A DNA stretch of 64,000 bases from the NCBI RefSeq assembly GCF_030268685.1, contig NZ_BSRQ01000005.1:124001-188000 (forward strand), given 5' to 3'. A program made the translations under genes and the position numbers. The notes beneath the pieces were generated by a model, which was not told the DNA's origin, did not search any database, and worked only from the letters and a program-made list of their open reading frames with translations. The DNA is from Microtetraspora sp. NBRC 13810. Its GTDB lineage: Bacteria; Actinomycetota; Actinomycetes; Streptosporangiales; Streptosporangiaceae. Shown in pieces: positions 8,481 through 16,989 of the stretch (positions within the stretch are counted from its first letter, which is position 1; every line of letters begins with the position of its first letter).

Positions 8481-8993
8481 TCACTCGCCGATCGGCGGGT
8501 CGATGGTGGCGACGTGCACGGAGGTGCCGGGGCCCAGGGACTCCTGGGCGATGCGGAAGAGGACCCGGTTGGAGATCGAGACGAGCGTGTCGATCTCGTC
8601 CGGTTCGAGCAGGTCGACGAACAGCCGCCGCACGGTCTCGACGTGGCCGGGGGCGGCGGCCTCGATGGCCCCCTGCCCCTCGGCGGTGAGCCGGACCATG
8701 ACGCCGCGGGCATCGCTGGGACAGTCCTCCCTGGTGAGGAGCCCGCGTTGCTCCATCCGTCTGAGCTGGTGGGACAGCCTGCTGCGATCCCACCCGGCGA
8801 CCCTGCCGAGGTCGCGGGCGCGCAGGCAGCGGTCGGGCGCCTCGGAAAGCGGCACGAGCAACTGGTAGTCGGCATTGGACAGGCCCGCCTCGGTGAGCTG
8901 CCGGTCCAGCGCCTCGTCCAGGTAGCGCCGCATGTCGTGGAAGGCGCGCCACATGCGTTGTTCCCGACTGCTGAGCCACCGGGTCTCCGTCAC
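8481..8993 (-). CDS. MarR-family transcriptional regulator
   Basis: This 170-residue winged-helix protein shows DLGRVAGWDRSRLSHQLRRMEQRGLL as recognition region and wing (SDARGVMVRLTAEG), flanked by helices for dimerisation. I chose GTG 8993, which follows GAGGG at a short distance; TTG 9011 is possible but would put the start inside the first operator. It is divergent from an FMN reductase gene across about 80 bases that hold two matching inverted repeats. It very likely represses both itself and the reductase until a ligand or oxidant releases it. Confidence 0.88.
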   Translation of the reverse strand: MTETRWLSSREQRMWRAFHDMRRYLDEALDRQLTEAGLSNADYQLLVPLSEAPDRCLRARDLGRVAGWDRSRLSHQLRRMEQRGLLTREDCPSDARGVMVRLTAEGQGAIEAAAPGHVETVRRLFVDLLEPDEIDTLVSISNRVLFRIAQESLGPGTSVHVATIDPPIGE

Positions 8994-9012
8994 GCCCTCG
9001 ACCCTACCCAAT

Positions 9013-9026
9013 GTTGACGCGTCAAC
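9013..9026. promoter_or_regulatory. MarR operator 1
   Basis: GTTGACGCGTCAAC is a perfect 14-base palindrome 20 bases before the MarR start. It shares the GTTG-N6-CAAC frame with a second copy exactly 30 bases away. Confidence 0.7.
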
Positions 9027-9042
9027 GTTTGCTGGCTAGTTT

Positions 9043-9056
9043 GTTGTCGCATCAAC
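9043..9056. promoter_or_regulatory. MarR operator 2
   Basis: GTTGTCGCATCAAC repeats the GTTG-N6-CAAC frame of operator 1; the flanks extend it to TTTGTTG and CAACAAA (9040-9059). It lies 21 bases before the FMN reductase start, where it would block transcription of that gene. Confidence 0.7.
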
Positions 9057-9077
9057 AAAGTTGGAAGGAAGCCGGTC

Positions 9078-9644
9078 ATGAAGATCGCCATTGTCGTCGG
9101 CAGCACCCGCCCGGGGCGCAAGGCCGAGACCATCGCGCGCTGGGTGCGGGACATCGCGGCCAAGCGCGGAGACGCGGAGTACGACATCCTCGACATCGCG
9201 GACTACGATCTGCCGCTCTTCGACGAGCCGATGCCCCCGGCGCTCGGCGGCTACACCCTGCCGCACTCGCACAACTGGGCCGCGACGATCGCGTCCTACG
9301 ACGGGTTCGTCTTCGTCACCCCCGAGTACAACCACGGGCCGTCCGGCGCGCTGAAGAACGCGCTGGACTTCCTCTTCGCCGAGTGGAACCACAAGGCGGC
9401 GGCCTTCGTGGGCTACGGCGCCTCCGGCGGGGTCCGGGCGGTCGAGCACCTGCGGCTCGTCCTGGCCAACCTCGCGATCGCCGCGGTGCGCCCGCAGGTC
9501 GAGCTCTCGCTGTTCCACGACTTCGCCGAGATGACGACCTTCACGCCGGGCGCCCACCAGGAGGAGGCCGTGACCGGCATGCTGGACGACCTCGTCCGGT
9601 GGACCGGCGCGCTGAAGACCGTCCGCGAGTCCGCGGCGGCCTGA
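9078..9644 (+). CDS. NADPH-dependent FMN reductase / quinone reductase-like flavoprotein
   Basis: The 188-residue flavodoxin-like protein has the family fingerprint KIAIVVGSTRPGRKAETIARWV for FMN phosphate binding, and FVTPEYNHGPSGALKNALD in the middle. These enzymes reduce FMN, quinones, azo dyes or chromate with NAD(P)H in the cytoplasm. A GGAAGG ribosome binding site precedes the ATG. Divergent arrangement with MarR and the paired operators makes it the probable regulated target, responding to an electrophile, quinone or phenolic compound. Confidence 0.88.
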   Translation: MKIAIVVGSTRPGRKAETIARWVRDIAAKRGDAEYDILDIADYDLPLFDEPMPPALGGYTLPHSHNWAATIASYDGFVFVTPEYNHGPSGALKNALDFLFAEWNHKAAAFVGYGASGGVRAVEHLRLVLANLAIAAVRPQVELSLFHDFAEMTTFTPGAHQEEAVTGMLDDLVRWTGALKTVRESAAA

Positions 9645-9858
9645 CCCCGTCGTCACCGACCGGAAATGCGAACCCGCGGGGAATTGTCGGCCGGCTCGGC
9701 GTGAAGTTCCTGCTGGCGGGGGGTGTGCCGGACTTACAGGAAAGTCTTCCCCTTTGTGGAACCCGTGGAAAGAGACAGCGGGTTAATCCGCGAAGTCGGC
9801 CCGAATTTTGGTATCGCCTCGTCACATCGGGGAGATCGATGACGCCGGAATAACTGTC

Positions 9859-9871
9859 TATTATTGCGGCA
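9859..9871 (+). promoter_or_regulatory. Candidate leaderless promoter (-10 TATTAT)
   Basis: TATTAT at 9859-9864 lies six bases before the kinase ATG at 9871, and no ribosome binding site is present. Transcription would start at or next to the A of the ATG. A -35 box is not clear. Confidence 0.45.
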
Positions 9872-11361
9872 TGGTCGATTCGATGGGGGCGAGGCTGGCC
9901 TATCGCTACGTTCTCCTTCGTCCACTCGGCTCCGGGGGCATGGGCACCGTGTGGCTGGCCAGGGACGAGATGCTCGACCGTGAGGTCGCGGTCAAGGAGA
10001 TGCGGGTCCCGGAGGGCGGTGAGCGGGCCGGGGCCGAGCTGGTGGCCAGGGTCATGCGGGAGGCCGAGGTCATGGCCCGGCTGCGGCACCCGGCCATCGT
10101 CGCCGTGCACGACGTGCTGGTGGAGGACGGCCGGCCGTGGATCGTCATGGAGCGGCTGCACGGCCGCAACCTCGACGACGAACTGGCCGCGCACGGCCCG
10201 CTGCCGCCGATCCGGGCGGCCGGGATCGGGGCGCGCGTCCTGGAGGCGCTGGCCGCCGCGCACGCGCACGACGTCCAGCACCGGGACGTCAAGCCCGGCA
10301 ACGTCTTCCTGACCAACGACGACCGGGTCGTCCTCACCGACTTCGGCATCGCCCGCTCCGCCGACCAGCCCACCCTCACCCACGGCAGCCAGGTCATCGG
10401 GACCCCCGGATTCATCGCCCCCGAGCGCCTGGCCGGTGACCAGGGCGGTCCCGCGGCCGACCTGTGGTCCCTCGGGGCCACGCTGTTCACCGCGCTGGAG
10501 GGCGCCCCGCCGTACAGCGGCTCCCCGGCGGACGTGGTCAGGGCGGTCCTCGCCGGTCACCCCCGGTTCCCGCGCTCCGGCGGGCCGCTGGCGGCGCTGG
10601 TGCCCTGGCTGATGGCCCGCGACCCGGCGTTACGCCCGGATGCCGGCACCGCGCTGCGGCTGCTGCGCGAGATCGCGGACGGCCGGTCGCCGCACATCAC
10701 CGCGCCGCAGCCGGCCCGCCGCCGGGCGCGCCGGTGGGTTCCCGTGCTGCTGGCGGCGGGCGCGGTGGCGGCCGCCGCCGCCGTCACGGCCTTCCTGTGG
10801 ACCAGGGGCGAGCCGGCGCCGGCGGCCAAGCCGGCGTCGCCGGTGTTCACCCGGGCGGTGGACCTGTGCAAGGTGCTCCCCGCCGCGCAGATCACCCGGC
10901 TGCTCGGCGGACCGGCCCCCGGGCGGGAGGACGAGGGCGGCTGCCAGTGGGCCGTCACCGGAACCGGGATCGACCTGAGCCCGGTCACCGACTCCGACAC
11001 CCCCGACCCGTGGTCGCTCACCGAGAAGTCCGCCCGCGAGCTCTACCTCGCCCTGGAGCGGGAGCAGACCTACGGCGTCCGCGAGGCCGACTGGATCTGG
11101 TACGAGATCGGCCTCGACAGCAAGCAGCGCATCGTCCGGTCCGTGCCGCGCAGCCTCCCGGACGTCGGCGACGAGGCGTTCTCGTGGAACGTCGCGAACG
11201 TCGCGGGCCAGGTGCAGATGATCATGATCACCTTCCGGCTCGGCAACCTGGTGGCCACCATGAGCTACGCGGACCTCGACTCCGCCTCCCCCGACGAGCT
11301 GCGCCAGGGGGCCACCGAGGCGGCCAGGTCGGCGGTGGCCTCGCTGCGGAGCCTGGGTTGA
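9871..11361 (+). CDS. Membrane Ser/Thr protein kinase with extracytoplasmic DUF3558-like domain
   Basis: Residues 12-275 are a complete Hanks-type kinase: glycine loop GSGGMGTVW, Lys42 in [12 protein letters not shown] (Asp139), DFG (Asp157), and GTPGFIAPER. A membrane helix follows at 289-310, then a 185-residue extracytoplasmic domain that opens with VDLCKVLPAAQITRLLGG and GCQW. That pattern of Asp-x-Cys, then a later Cys-x-Trp, resembles the DUF3558 group and recurs in the next two genes. The ATG at 9871 lacks a ribosome binding site and may be read from a leaderless transcript. It probably senses an envelope signal and phosphorylates cytoplasmic targets. Confidence 0.88.
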   Translation: MVDSMGARLAYRYVLLRPLGSGGMGTVWLARDEMLDREVAVKEMRVPEGGERAGAELVARVMREAEVMARLRHPAIVAVHDVLVEDGRPWIVMERLHGRNLDDELAAHGPLPPIRAAGIGARVLEALAAAHAHDVQHRDVKPGNVFLTNDDRVVLTDFGIARSADQPTLTHGSQVIGTPGFIAPERLAGDQGGPAADLWSLGATLFTALEGAPPYSGSPADVVRAVLAGHPRFPRSGGPLAALVPWLMARDPALRPDAGTALRLLREIADGRSPHITAPQPARRRARRWVPVLLAAGAVAAAAAVTAFLWTRGEPAPAAKPASPVFTRAVDLCKVLPAAQITRLLGGPAPGREDEGGCQWAVTGTGIDLSPVTDSDTPDPWSLTEKSARELYLALEREQTYGVREADWIWYEIGLDSKQRIVRSVPRSLPDVGDEAFSWNVANVAGQVQMIMITFRLGNLVATMSYADLDSASPDELRQGATEAARSAVASLRSLG

Positions 11362-12704
11362 CCGTGGACCTGCTGTCCGGACGCTACCGGTTGACGACGC
11401 CGCTGGGGGAGGGCGGCTTCGGCATGGTCTGGCGGGCCACCGACGAGATGCTGCGGCGGGAGGTCGCGGTCAAGCAGGTGCGGATCCCGCCGGGGCTCAG
11501 CGAGCAGCGGCTCGCCGAGTTCACCGCCCGCGCGATCCGGGAGGCCAGGGCCGCCGGACGGCTGAGCCACCCGGCCATCGTCCGGATCCACGACGTGGTC
11601 ACCCACGACGACCGGCCGTGGATCGTGATGGACTTCGTGCCGGGTGACTCGCTCGACAAGGTGATCCCGCTGTCCAGCCGGCGGGTCGCCCGGATCGGGC
11701 TGGCCATCCTGGACGCCCTGTCGGTGGCGCACGCGCACGGGATCCTGCACCGCGACGTCAAACCGGCCAACGTGCTGCTCGACACCGACGGCCGGGCCAT
11801 GCTCACCGACTTCGGCATCGCGGCGCCGTTCGGCGCGGAGAGCGTGGACGAGCGCAGCCTGGTCGGCTCGCCCGGGTACATCGCGCCCGAGCGCTTCCGG
11901 CAGGAGACCGCCGGGCCGCCGTCCGACCTGTGGTCGCTCGGCGCGACCCTCTACACGGCCGTCGAGGGCGAGCCCGCCTTCCAGCGGCAGAGCCCCGAGG
12001 CGATCGTCGCGGCCGTGATCCTCCAGGAGCCGCGGCCGATGGAGCGGGCCGCCCCCGAACTGGCCCGGCTGGTCCTGGCCCTGCTCGACAAGGACCCGGA
12101 CCGGCGGCCCGCGCCCGCCGCCGTGCGGGAGACGCTGACCCGGCTGGCCGAGGGGCCGCGCACCGCCGAGCGTTCCCTGCCGGTCCTCGCCCGCTGGAAG
12201 CCGGTGCTCGTCGGGGCGCTGGCCGTGACCCTGGTGGGCGCGGGCGGGGTGGCGGTCTGGCAGGCCGCCTCCGGCGAGGGCGGCGAGGAGGGGCAGCGGT
12301 TCGCCGTCGCCCCGGACCCGTGCCAGAGCCTGAGCGAGCGCCAGGTGACGGAGCTGATCGGCGGCGCGGCCGACGCCGAGCCGGTGGCCGGCGGATGCCG
12401 GTGGGTGGAGCTGTTCAGCGGCCTGCAGCGCTCGATCGACGTCAGCCTCCGGGTGTCGGCCACCGCCCGGGAGGATTTCGCGGCCCAGCGCGCGGGGCGG
12501 CAGATCCGCGACCAGCCGCTGGCCGACGAGGGATACGCGCAGGACACGGCCGGGGCGGGCACGGTCGCGAGCACGGTCAGGTTCCGCCGCGGCAACCTCA
12601 TCGCCGAGGTCACCGCCGGCCGTACGGGTGACGCGTCGGTGCTGTCCGAGGTGCGCGCGACCGCCGTACGGGCGGCGGGGCTCGTCGACGTCACCCTTGG
12701 CTGA
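11358..12704 (+). CDS. Second membrane Ser/Thr kinase with matching extracytoplasmic domain
   Basis: The kinase domain (about residues 10-265) has GEGGFGMVW, Lys39 in VAVK, HRDVKPAN (Asp133), DFG (Asp151), and GSPGYIAPER. One membrane helix spans about 281-303. The outer domain of about 145 residues begins DPCQSLSERQVTELIGG and has GCRW, like the kinase before it. The TTG at 11358 overlaps the previous stop (TTGA) and has GGAG six bases upstream; a GTG at 11364 is the alternative. Tight coupling and similar design suggest the two kinases arose by duplication and work on related signals. Confidence 0.86.
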   Translation: MTVDLLSGRYRLTTPLGEGGFGMVWRATDEMLRREVAVKQVRIPPGLSEQRLAEFTARAIREARAAGRLSHPAIVRIHDVVTHDDRPWIVMDFVPGDSLDKVIPLSSRRVARIGLAILDALSVAHAHGILHRDVKPANVLLDTDGRAMLTDFGIAAPFGAESVDERSLVGSPGYIAPERFRQETAGPPSDLWSLGATLYTAVEGEPAFQRQSPEAIVAAVILQEPRPMERAAPELARLVLALLDKDPDRRPAPAAVRETLTRLAEGPRTAERSLPVLARWKPVLVGALAVTLVGAGGVAVWQAASGEGGEEGQRFAVAPDPCQSLSERQVTELIGGAADAEPVAGGCRWVELFSGLQRSIDVSLRVSATAREDFAAQRAGRQIRDQPLADEGYAQDTAGAGTVASTVRFRRGNLIAEVTAGRTGDASVLSEVRATAVRAAGLVDVTLG

Positions 12705-12730
12705 AGCCTTCTCTACCTCCGGGAGTCCAG

Positions 12731-14128
12731 ATGACCTACGGGCACGAGACCACCGAACACGGCCCCGCGCCGGGCGGCGGGCGGCGTGGCCCGTCGTGGC
12801 TGGTGGTCATCCTGGTCGCGGCCCTGGCGTGGACCGGCGGCAGCGTCGTCACCTACCTCGTGGTGGGGGACGACGAGACGGTGACCACGGCTCCGCCGGC
12901 GGCCCCGTCGCCCGCGGCCACCTCCGGGATGAACCTCGACGTGGACGTCTGCGTCCTGCTCGACCCGGAGGAGACCGAGCGCCTGGTCCCGCAGGCCGAC
13001 ATCGACTCCCATACGAACGGCGACCGCAGCACCCTCGCCAGCTACGTCACCGGAACCTGCACCTGGGCCAACCGGGACATCTCCTACAAGGACGTCACGC
13101 GGATGCGGGAGGTCAGCCTCACCGTCACCCGGCACGAGGCGATCGGCACCACCACCGCCGCCCGCGCCGCGGTGACCCGCTACAACGGTGCGCTGCGGGA
13201 GTACGAGTACGGTGCGAAGAACTCCACCAAGGAGCAGTACTCGTCCAAGGTGACGAGTTTCCCCGGCATCGGCGAGCAGGCGATCGGCCGCTACCAGTGG
13301 ACCAGGCAGGAGAGCCGGCGAGACGCCTTCGGCCAGGGCGCGGCACGGATCGGGAACATCACGTTCGAGGTGAAGTACCAGGCCGGTCAGCGGCACAAGG
13401 AGGCCGAGCTCTTCTCCACGGACACCGTGCAGAACGTCACGGAGGAGAACGCGCTGCGCGAGGTGCGGAACCTGCTCACCCAGGCGGCCGCGTCGATCAC
13501 CGCCTGGCAGGGGGGCAAGCCGCTGCCGTACGCGGGCAAGGAGCGGCCCATGCCGACCCCGACGCCCACGCCGTCGCCGACCCCGGTGGCCCCGCCCCGG
13601 GAGTGCCTCGCGGTGAAGCCGCTGGCCGCGAACCTGGTCCCCGGCGCGGCGGGGCGCGCGGTCGGCAGCCAGGAGGGCGGGGTGCGGGTCACCCAGTGCC
13701 AGTGGTGGGACGACAAGCTGCCGGTGAAACCGGGTACCGTCCGCTGGCGCAACCTGCGGATCGAGTCGCGCGCGTTCCCGGACGCGGACTCCGCGCGCTA
13801 CTTCCTGATCGACCAGCGGGGCGGCCTCAAGTTCAACGCGAACTCCGAGATCGGCGGCATCGCCTGGGGCAAGGTGGAGCGCCCCGGCGGTCTCGGGCAG
13901 GACGCCTTCGGCTTCACGATCGAGCAGCGGACCGACACCGCCAAGTTCGGCGGCTACCACCTCTACGTGCTGCACGGGAAGACCGTCGTCTTCTTGATCT
14001 ACGGCGGCGCCGACCGCCCGGCGGAGACCCCGATCAACGCCGGCAAGGCGACTCTCATGGACGTGCAGGAGGCCAGGAAGGGCGCGATGTCGGTGATGCG
14101 CACCGTGGTGGACACCCTCGGCGGCTGA
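12731..14128 (+). CDS. Membrane-anchored protein with two DUF3558-like domains
   Basis: The 465-residue protein has a short cytoplasmic tail, one membrane helix at about 22-45 (WLVVILVAALAWTGGSVVTYLVV), and then an entirely extracytoplasmic body. It contains two tandem domains, one starting DVCVLLDPEETERLVP with a TCTW motif, the other RECLAVKPLAANLVPG with QCQWW, joined by a Thr/Pro linker (PTPTPTPSPTP). The same Cys/Cys-Trp layout forms the outer domains of the two kinases directly upstream. It has no kinase domain. I infer that it is a partner or co-receptor of those kinases. GGGAG lies 7 bases before the ATG. Confidence 0.7.
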   Translation: MTYGHETTEHGPAPGGGRRGPSWLVVILVAALAWTGGSVVTYLVVGDDETVTTAPPAAPSPAATSGMNLDVDVCVLLDPEETERLVPQADIDSHTNGDRSTLASYVTGTCTWANRDISYKDVTRMREVSLTVTRHEAIGTTTAARAAVTRYNGALREYEYGAKNSTKEQYSSKVTSFPGIGEQAIGRYQWTRQESRRDAFGQGAARIGNITFEVKYQAGQRHKEAELFSTDTVQNVTEENALREVRNLLTQAAASITAWQGGKPLPYAGKERPMPTPTPTPSPTPVAPPRECLAVKPLAANLVPGAAGRAVGSQEGGVRVTQCQWWDDKLPVKPGTVRWRNLRIESRAFPDADSARYFLIDQRGGLKFNANSEIGGIAWGKVERPGGLGQDAFGFTIEQRTDTAKFGGYHLYVLHGKTVVFLIYGGADRPAETPINAGKATLMDVQEARKGAMSVMRTVVDTLGG

Positions 14129-14143
14129 CCGGCGCGGCCCGGC

Positions 14144-15352
14144 TCAGCCGCCGTCCGCGGCCCGCGCCGTGCGGCGCTCCGGATCCGCGGACGGCCGCGG
14201 CCGGGGCAGCAGTACGGCCAGCGCCGCGACGGTCAGCAGGCCACCGGCGAGGAACGTGCCGCGTACGTCCACCAGGGGCAGCACCAGGCCGCCGGTCAGG
14301 GCGCCCGCGGCGACGCCCACGTTGAAGGCGGCGGAGTTCGCAGCCAGCGCGATCTCCGTCCTGCCCGGCGCGACCCGCAGCACCTGGTTCTGCGTGGCCA
14401 TGAAGACCGGCCCCACCGAGGCGCCGAGCAGGGCCAGCATGGCGACCGCCACCGCCTGGTCGTCGCCCGCCGCGTACATGCCGAGCAGCGCCACCGCCTG
14501 CCCGGCCACCGGGACCGTCAGCGTCGCCCCGGGGAACCGGTCGAGCAGCGGCCCCGCGACGGAGACGCCCGCGACGCCCGCGACGCCGAACACCAGCAGC
14601 AGCGCGCTGACCGAGCCGGCCGGGAAACCGCCCACGGAACCGAGGAACGTGACGATGTAGGTGAACCCGGCGAAGGCCCCGGTGACCGACAACGCCGTGG
14701 TCGCCAGCACCACCCGGAACCGGCGGATGTCCGGCGCGACCCCGTAGGCGGCGTGGCCCTCCTCGGGGCGGGACGTGGGCAGCAGCACCGCCACGACGAC
14801 CAGCGACACCACGGCCAGCGCGCCCAGCACCAGGAAGGGCGCCTGCCAGCCGCCGTGCCGGCCCAGCCAGGTGCCGGCCGGGACGCCGAGCACCGAGGCG
14901 AGCGAGCCGCCGACCGACAGCACGCCGATGATCCGCCCGCGCAGCCGGGGCGGGAACAGCCCCACCGCGACCGGACCCATGACCGCCCAGAAGAGCGCCT
15001 GGGCCGCCGCCGTCGCCACCCGGGCGGCGAGCAGCACCCAGTAGGAGGACACCAGCACCGACGCCAGGCTCGCCAGGACGAGGACGGCCAGCAGCCCGGA
15101 GAGCAGGAAGCGGCGCGGTACGCCGCGCGTCACGTGCGCCACGGGCAGGGACAGCGCGGCCACCGTCAGGCCGTAGCCGGTGACCAGGTAGCCCACGGCC
15201 GGCAGCGAGACGCCCAGATCGGCGGAGATCAGCGGGAGCAGCCCGATCGGCAGGTTCTCGGTCGTGTTGAAGGTGAACGCGGCCAGCATGAGCGCGACGA
15301 CCACGGCCGCGCCACGCCAGGCGGGCACGGGGCCGGAGGAGGATGGGGGCAC
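14144..15352 (-). CDS. MFS drug-efflux-type transporter (DHA1 family)
   Basis: About 12 hydrophobic helices run through the 402 residues, starting GAAVVVALMLAAFTFNTTENLPIGLLPLI. The cytoplasmic loop motif between helices 2 and 3 is weak (THVTRGVPRRF), while GYGLTVAALSLPVA and ATAAAQALFWAVMGP resemble the CmlR/AraJ-like efflux proteins. It probably expels a small hydrophobic compound in exchange for protons. The GTG at 15352 is the most upstream plausible start before sequence that no longer looks coding; ribosome binding site is unclear. It is divergent from an ArsR-type regulator, which is the obvious candidate to control it. Confidence 0.8.
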   Translation of the reverse strand: MPPSSSGPVPAWRGAAVVVALMLAAFTFNTTENLPIGLLPLISADLGVSLPAVGYLVTGYGLTVAALSLPVAHVTRGVPRRFLLSGLLAVLVLASLASVLVSSYWVLLAARVATAAAQALFWAVMGPVAVGLFPPRLRGRIIGVLSVGGSLASVLGVPAGTWLGRHGGWQAPFLVLGALAVVSLVVVAVLLPTSRPEEGHAAYGVAPDIRRFRVVLATTALSVTGAFAGFTYIVTFLGSVGGFPAGSVSALLLVFGVAGVAGVSVAGPLLDRFPGATLTVPVAGQAVALLGMYAAGDDQAVAVAMLALLGASVGPVFMATQNQVLRVAPGRTEIALAANSAAFNVGVAAGALTGGLVLPLVDVRGTFLAGGLLTVAALAVLLPRPRPSADPERRTARAADGG

Positions 15353-15433
15353 CCGGCAAGCCTGCCCGCCCGGTGAACCGCCCTCTACTCTTTCGGATGG
15401 GGACGAATCACTGCCGATCCGATGGAGGGCACG

Positions 15434-16465
15434 GTGCCGCTGCGGATCCGCTTCGGGGTGGACGACCTGCTGCGCTGCCGGTTCGCCGTGTCGCCGCTCT
15501 GCCAGACGCACGAGGCGCTGCGGATGCTGCGCCGTCCCGAGCGGCACGGCTACCACCGGCCGTGGCTGAACCGGATGCGCGAGGTCGTCGCCGGGCTGGA
15601 CCTCACGCCGATGTGGCTGTTCATGCCGCCGCCCGGCGGCTACACGCCGGACTTCCTCGGCGCGCCGCCGGACACGCCGTCCGCCTCCTTCGAGGACGAG
15701 CTGGCACGGATGCGCGCCACCGATCCGGCGATGGCGCGCGCGGAGATGGCCCGCTCGCTCGCGTGCACGCCGGGCGCCGCGGAGTCGCCGCGCGGCCGGG
15801 CGGCGCTGGCCGACCCCGCGCGGGCCGTGCGGGAACTGGCCGACCTGACCGAACGCGCCTGGCACGCGCTGCTGGCCCCGGACTGGCCCCGGGTGCGCGC
15901 CCTGCTGGAGGCGGACATCGCCCACCGGTCGCGCCTCCTGGCCGAGGGCGGGCTGGAGGCGCTCTTCGCCGACCTGCACCCCGACCTCACGTGGACCGGC
16001 CACACCCTCGTCCTGCGCACCCGCCGCGACGTCCCGCCGGCGCAGGAGATGGCCGGCCGGGGCCTGCTGCTGATGCCCAGCGTCTTCGTCTGGCCGGAGG
16101 TGATCAGCGGCTTCGCCGCGCCGTGGCAGCCCACCGTGATCTACCCGGTACGCGGCCTGGGCGACCTGTGGCGGCCCGCGGAGGCGCCCGACGCGCTCGT
16201 CCGGCTGCTGGGCCGCACCCGGGCCGCCGTCCTCACCTGCCTGGACGGCCCGGCGTCCACGACCGCGCTCGCCCGCCGCCTCGGCCTGGCCCCCTCCTCG
16301 GTGTCGGCCCACCTGTCGGTGCTGCGCGACGCCGGGCTGCTGGTCTCCCGCCGGCAGGGCCACCGGGTGCTGTACGAGCGGACGCCGCTCGCCGTCGCGC
16401 TGCTGCCCGGGGAATCCGGCCAGGCGTGCAACGAATCGCCGGGGCTCGCGCGTACAGATCGGTGA
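15434..16465 (+). CDS. ArsR-type winged-helix regulator with N-terminal DUF5937-like domain
   Basis: The first 245 residues form a conserved actinobacterial domain (LRIRFGVDDLLRCRFAVSPL, later WPEVISGFAAPWQPTVIYPVRGLGDLW). The C-terminal 85 residues are an ArsR-like helix-turn-helix: TALARRLGLAPSSVSAHLSVLRDAGLLVSRRQGHRVLYERT. There are no metal-binding cysteines in the recognition helix. GGAGGG at 15424-15429 sets the start at GTG 15434, although ATG 15422 is in frame. Being 81 bases from and divergent to the MFS gene, it likely regulates that pump and itself, with a ligand bound by the N-terminal domain. Confidence 0.8.
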   Translation: MPLRIRFGVDDLLRCRFAVSPLCQTHEALRMLRRPERHGYHRPWLNRMREVVAGLDLTPMWLFMPPPGGYTPDFLGAPPDTPSASFEDELARMRATDPAMARAEMARSLACTPGAAESPRGRAALADPARAVRELADLTERAWHALLAPDWPRVRALLEADIAHRSRLLAEGGLEALFADLHPDLTWTGHTLVLRTRRDVPPAQEMAGRGLLLMPSVFVWPEVISGFAAPWQPTVIYPVRGLGDLWRPAEAPDALVRLLGRTRAAVLTCLDGPASTTALARRLGLAPSSVSAHLSVLRDAGLLVSRRQGHRVLYERTPLAVALLPGESGQACNESPGLARTDR

Positions 16466-16491
16466 CATTCACCGGACAGTGAGGATCACGC

Positions 16492-16986
16492 ATGCGCGAC
16501 CGGGCCGACTTCGAGCGCTACGTGCAGCAACGCTCAGCCCGGCTGGTCCGCACCGCGTATCTGCTCTGCCGGGACTGGGCCACCGCCGAGGACCTCGTGC
16601 AGACCGCGCTCGCCAAGGCATGGCTGGCCTGGCAGCGCGTGGGCGACAACCCCGACCCCTACGTCTACCGCATCCTCACCAACACGCACGCCTCGTGGTG
16701 GCGGCGCAGGTGGCGGGCGGAGGTCCCGGCCCAGTTCATGCCCGACACCGCCGAGGACCCCGGCCTCCCCTACGAGGCCCGCGAAGCCGTACGGCAGGCG
16801 ATGGCCGCGCTGCCCGCCCGGCAGCGGGCGGTGATCGTGCTGCGGTACTTCGCCGACCTGTCCGACGCCGAGATCGGGCACATCCTCGGCTGTTCCGTGA
16901 CCACCGTGCGCAGCCAGGCCAGCCGGGCGCTGGCCAGGCTGCGCGTCGATCCGGCGGCCCGTGCCGCCATGAGCGACGGAGGCTGA
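16492..16986 (+). CDS. SigE-family ECF RNA polymerase sigma factor
   Basis: This 164-residue protein has region 2 (YLLCRDWATAEDLVQTALAKAWLAW) and region 4 (LPARQRAVIVLRYFADLSDAEIGHILGCSVTTVRSQASRAL), joined by a short linker. It belongs to the actinobacterial SigE (ECF41/SigE70-like) group that directs promoter choice during envelope or other stress. AGGA lies seven bases before the ATG. The next gene starts three bases after its stop and encodes a membrane protein, the usual place for an anti-sigma factor. Confidence 0.9.
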   Translation: MRDRADFERYVQQRSARLVRTAYLLCRDWATAEDLVQTALAKAWLAWQRVGDNPDPYVYRILTNTHASWWRRRWRAEVPAQFMPDTAEDPGLPYEAREAVRQAMAALPARQRAVIVLRYFADLSDAEIGHILGCSVTTVRSQASRALARLRVDPAARAAMSDGG

Positions 16987-16989
16987 CCC

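Noticed and set aside
14144-16468. A 774-residue minus frame reaching far upstream of the MFS gene
   Set aside because: The part beyond 15352 lies opposite the ArsR-type regulator and is not protein-like; only the MFS part is real.
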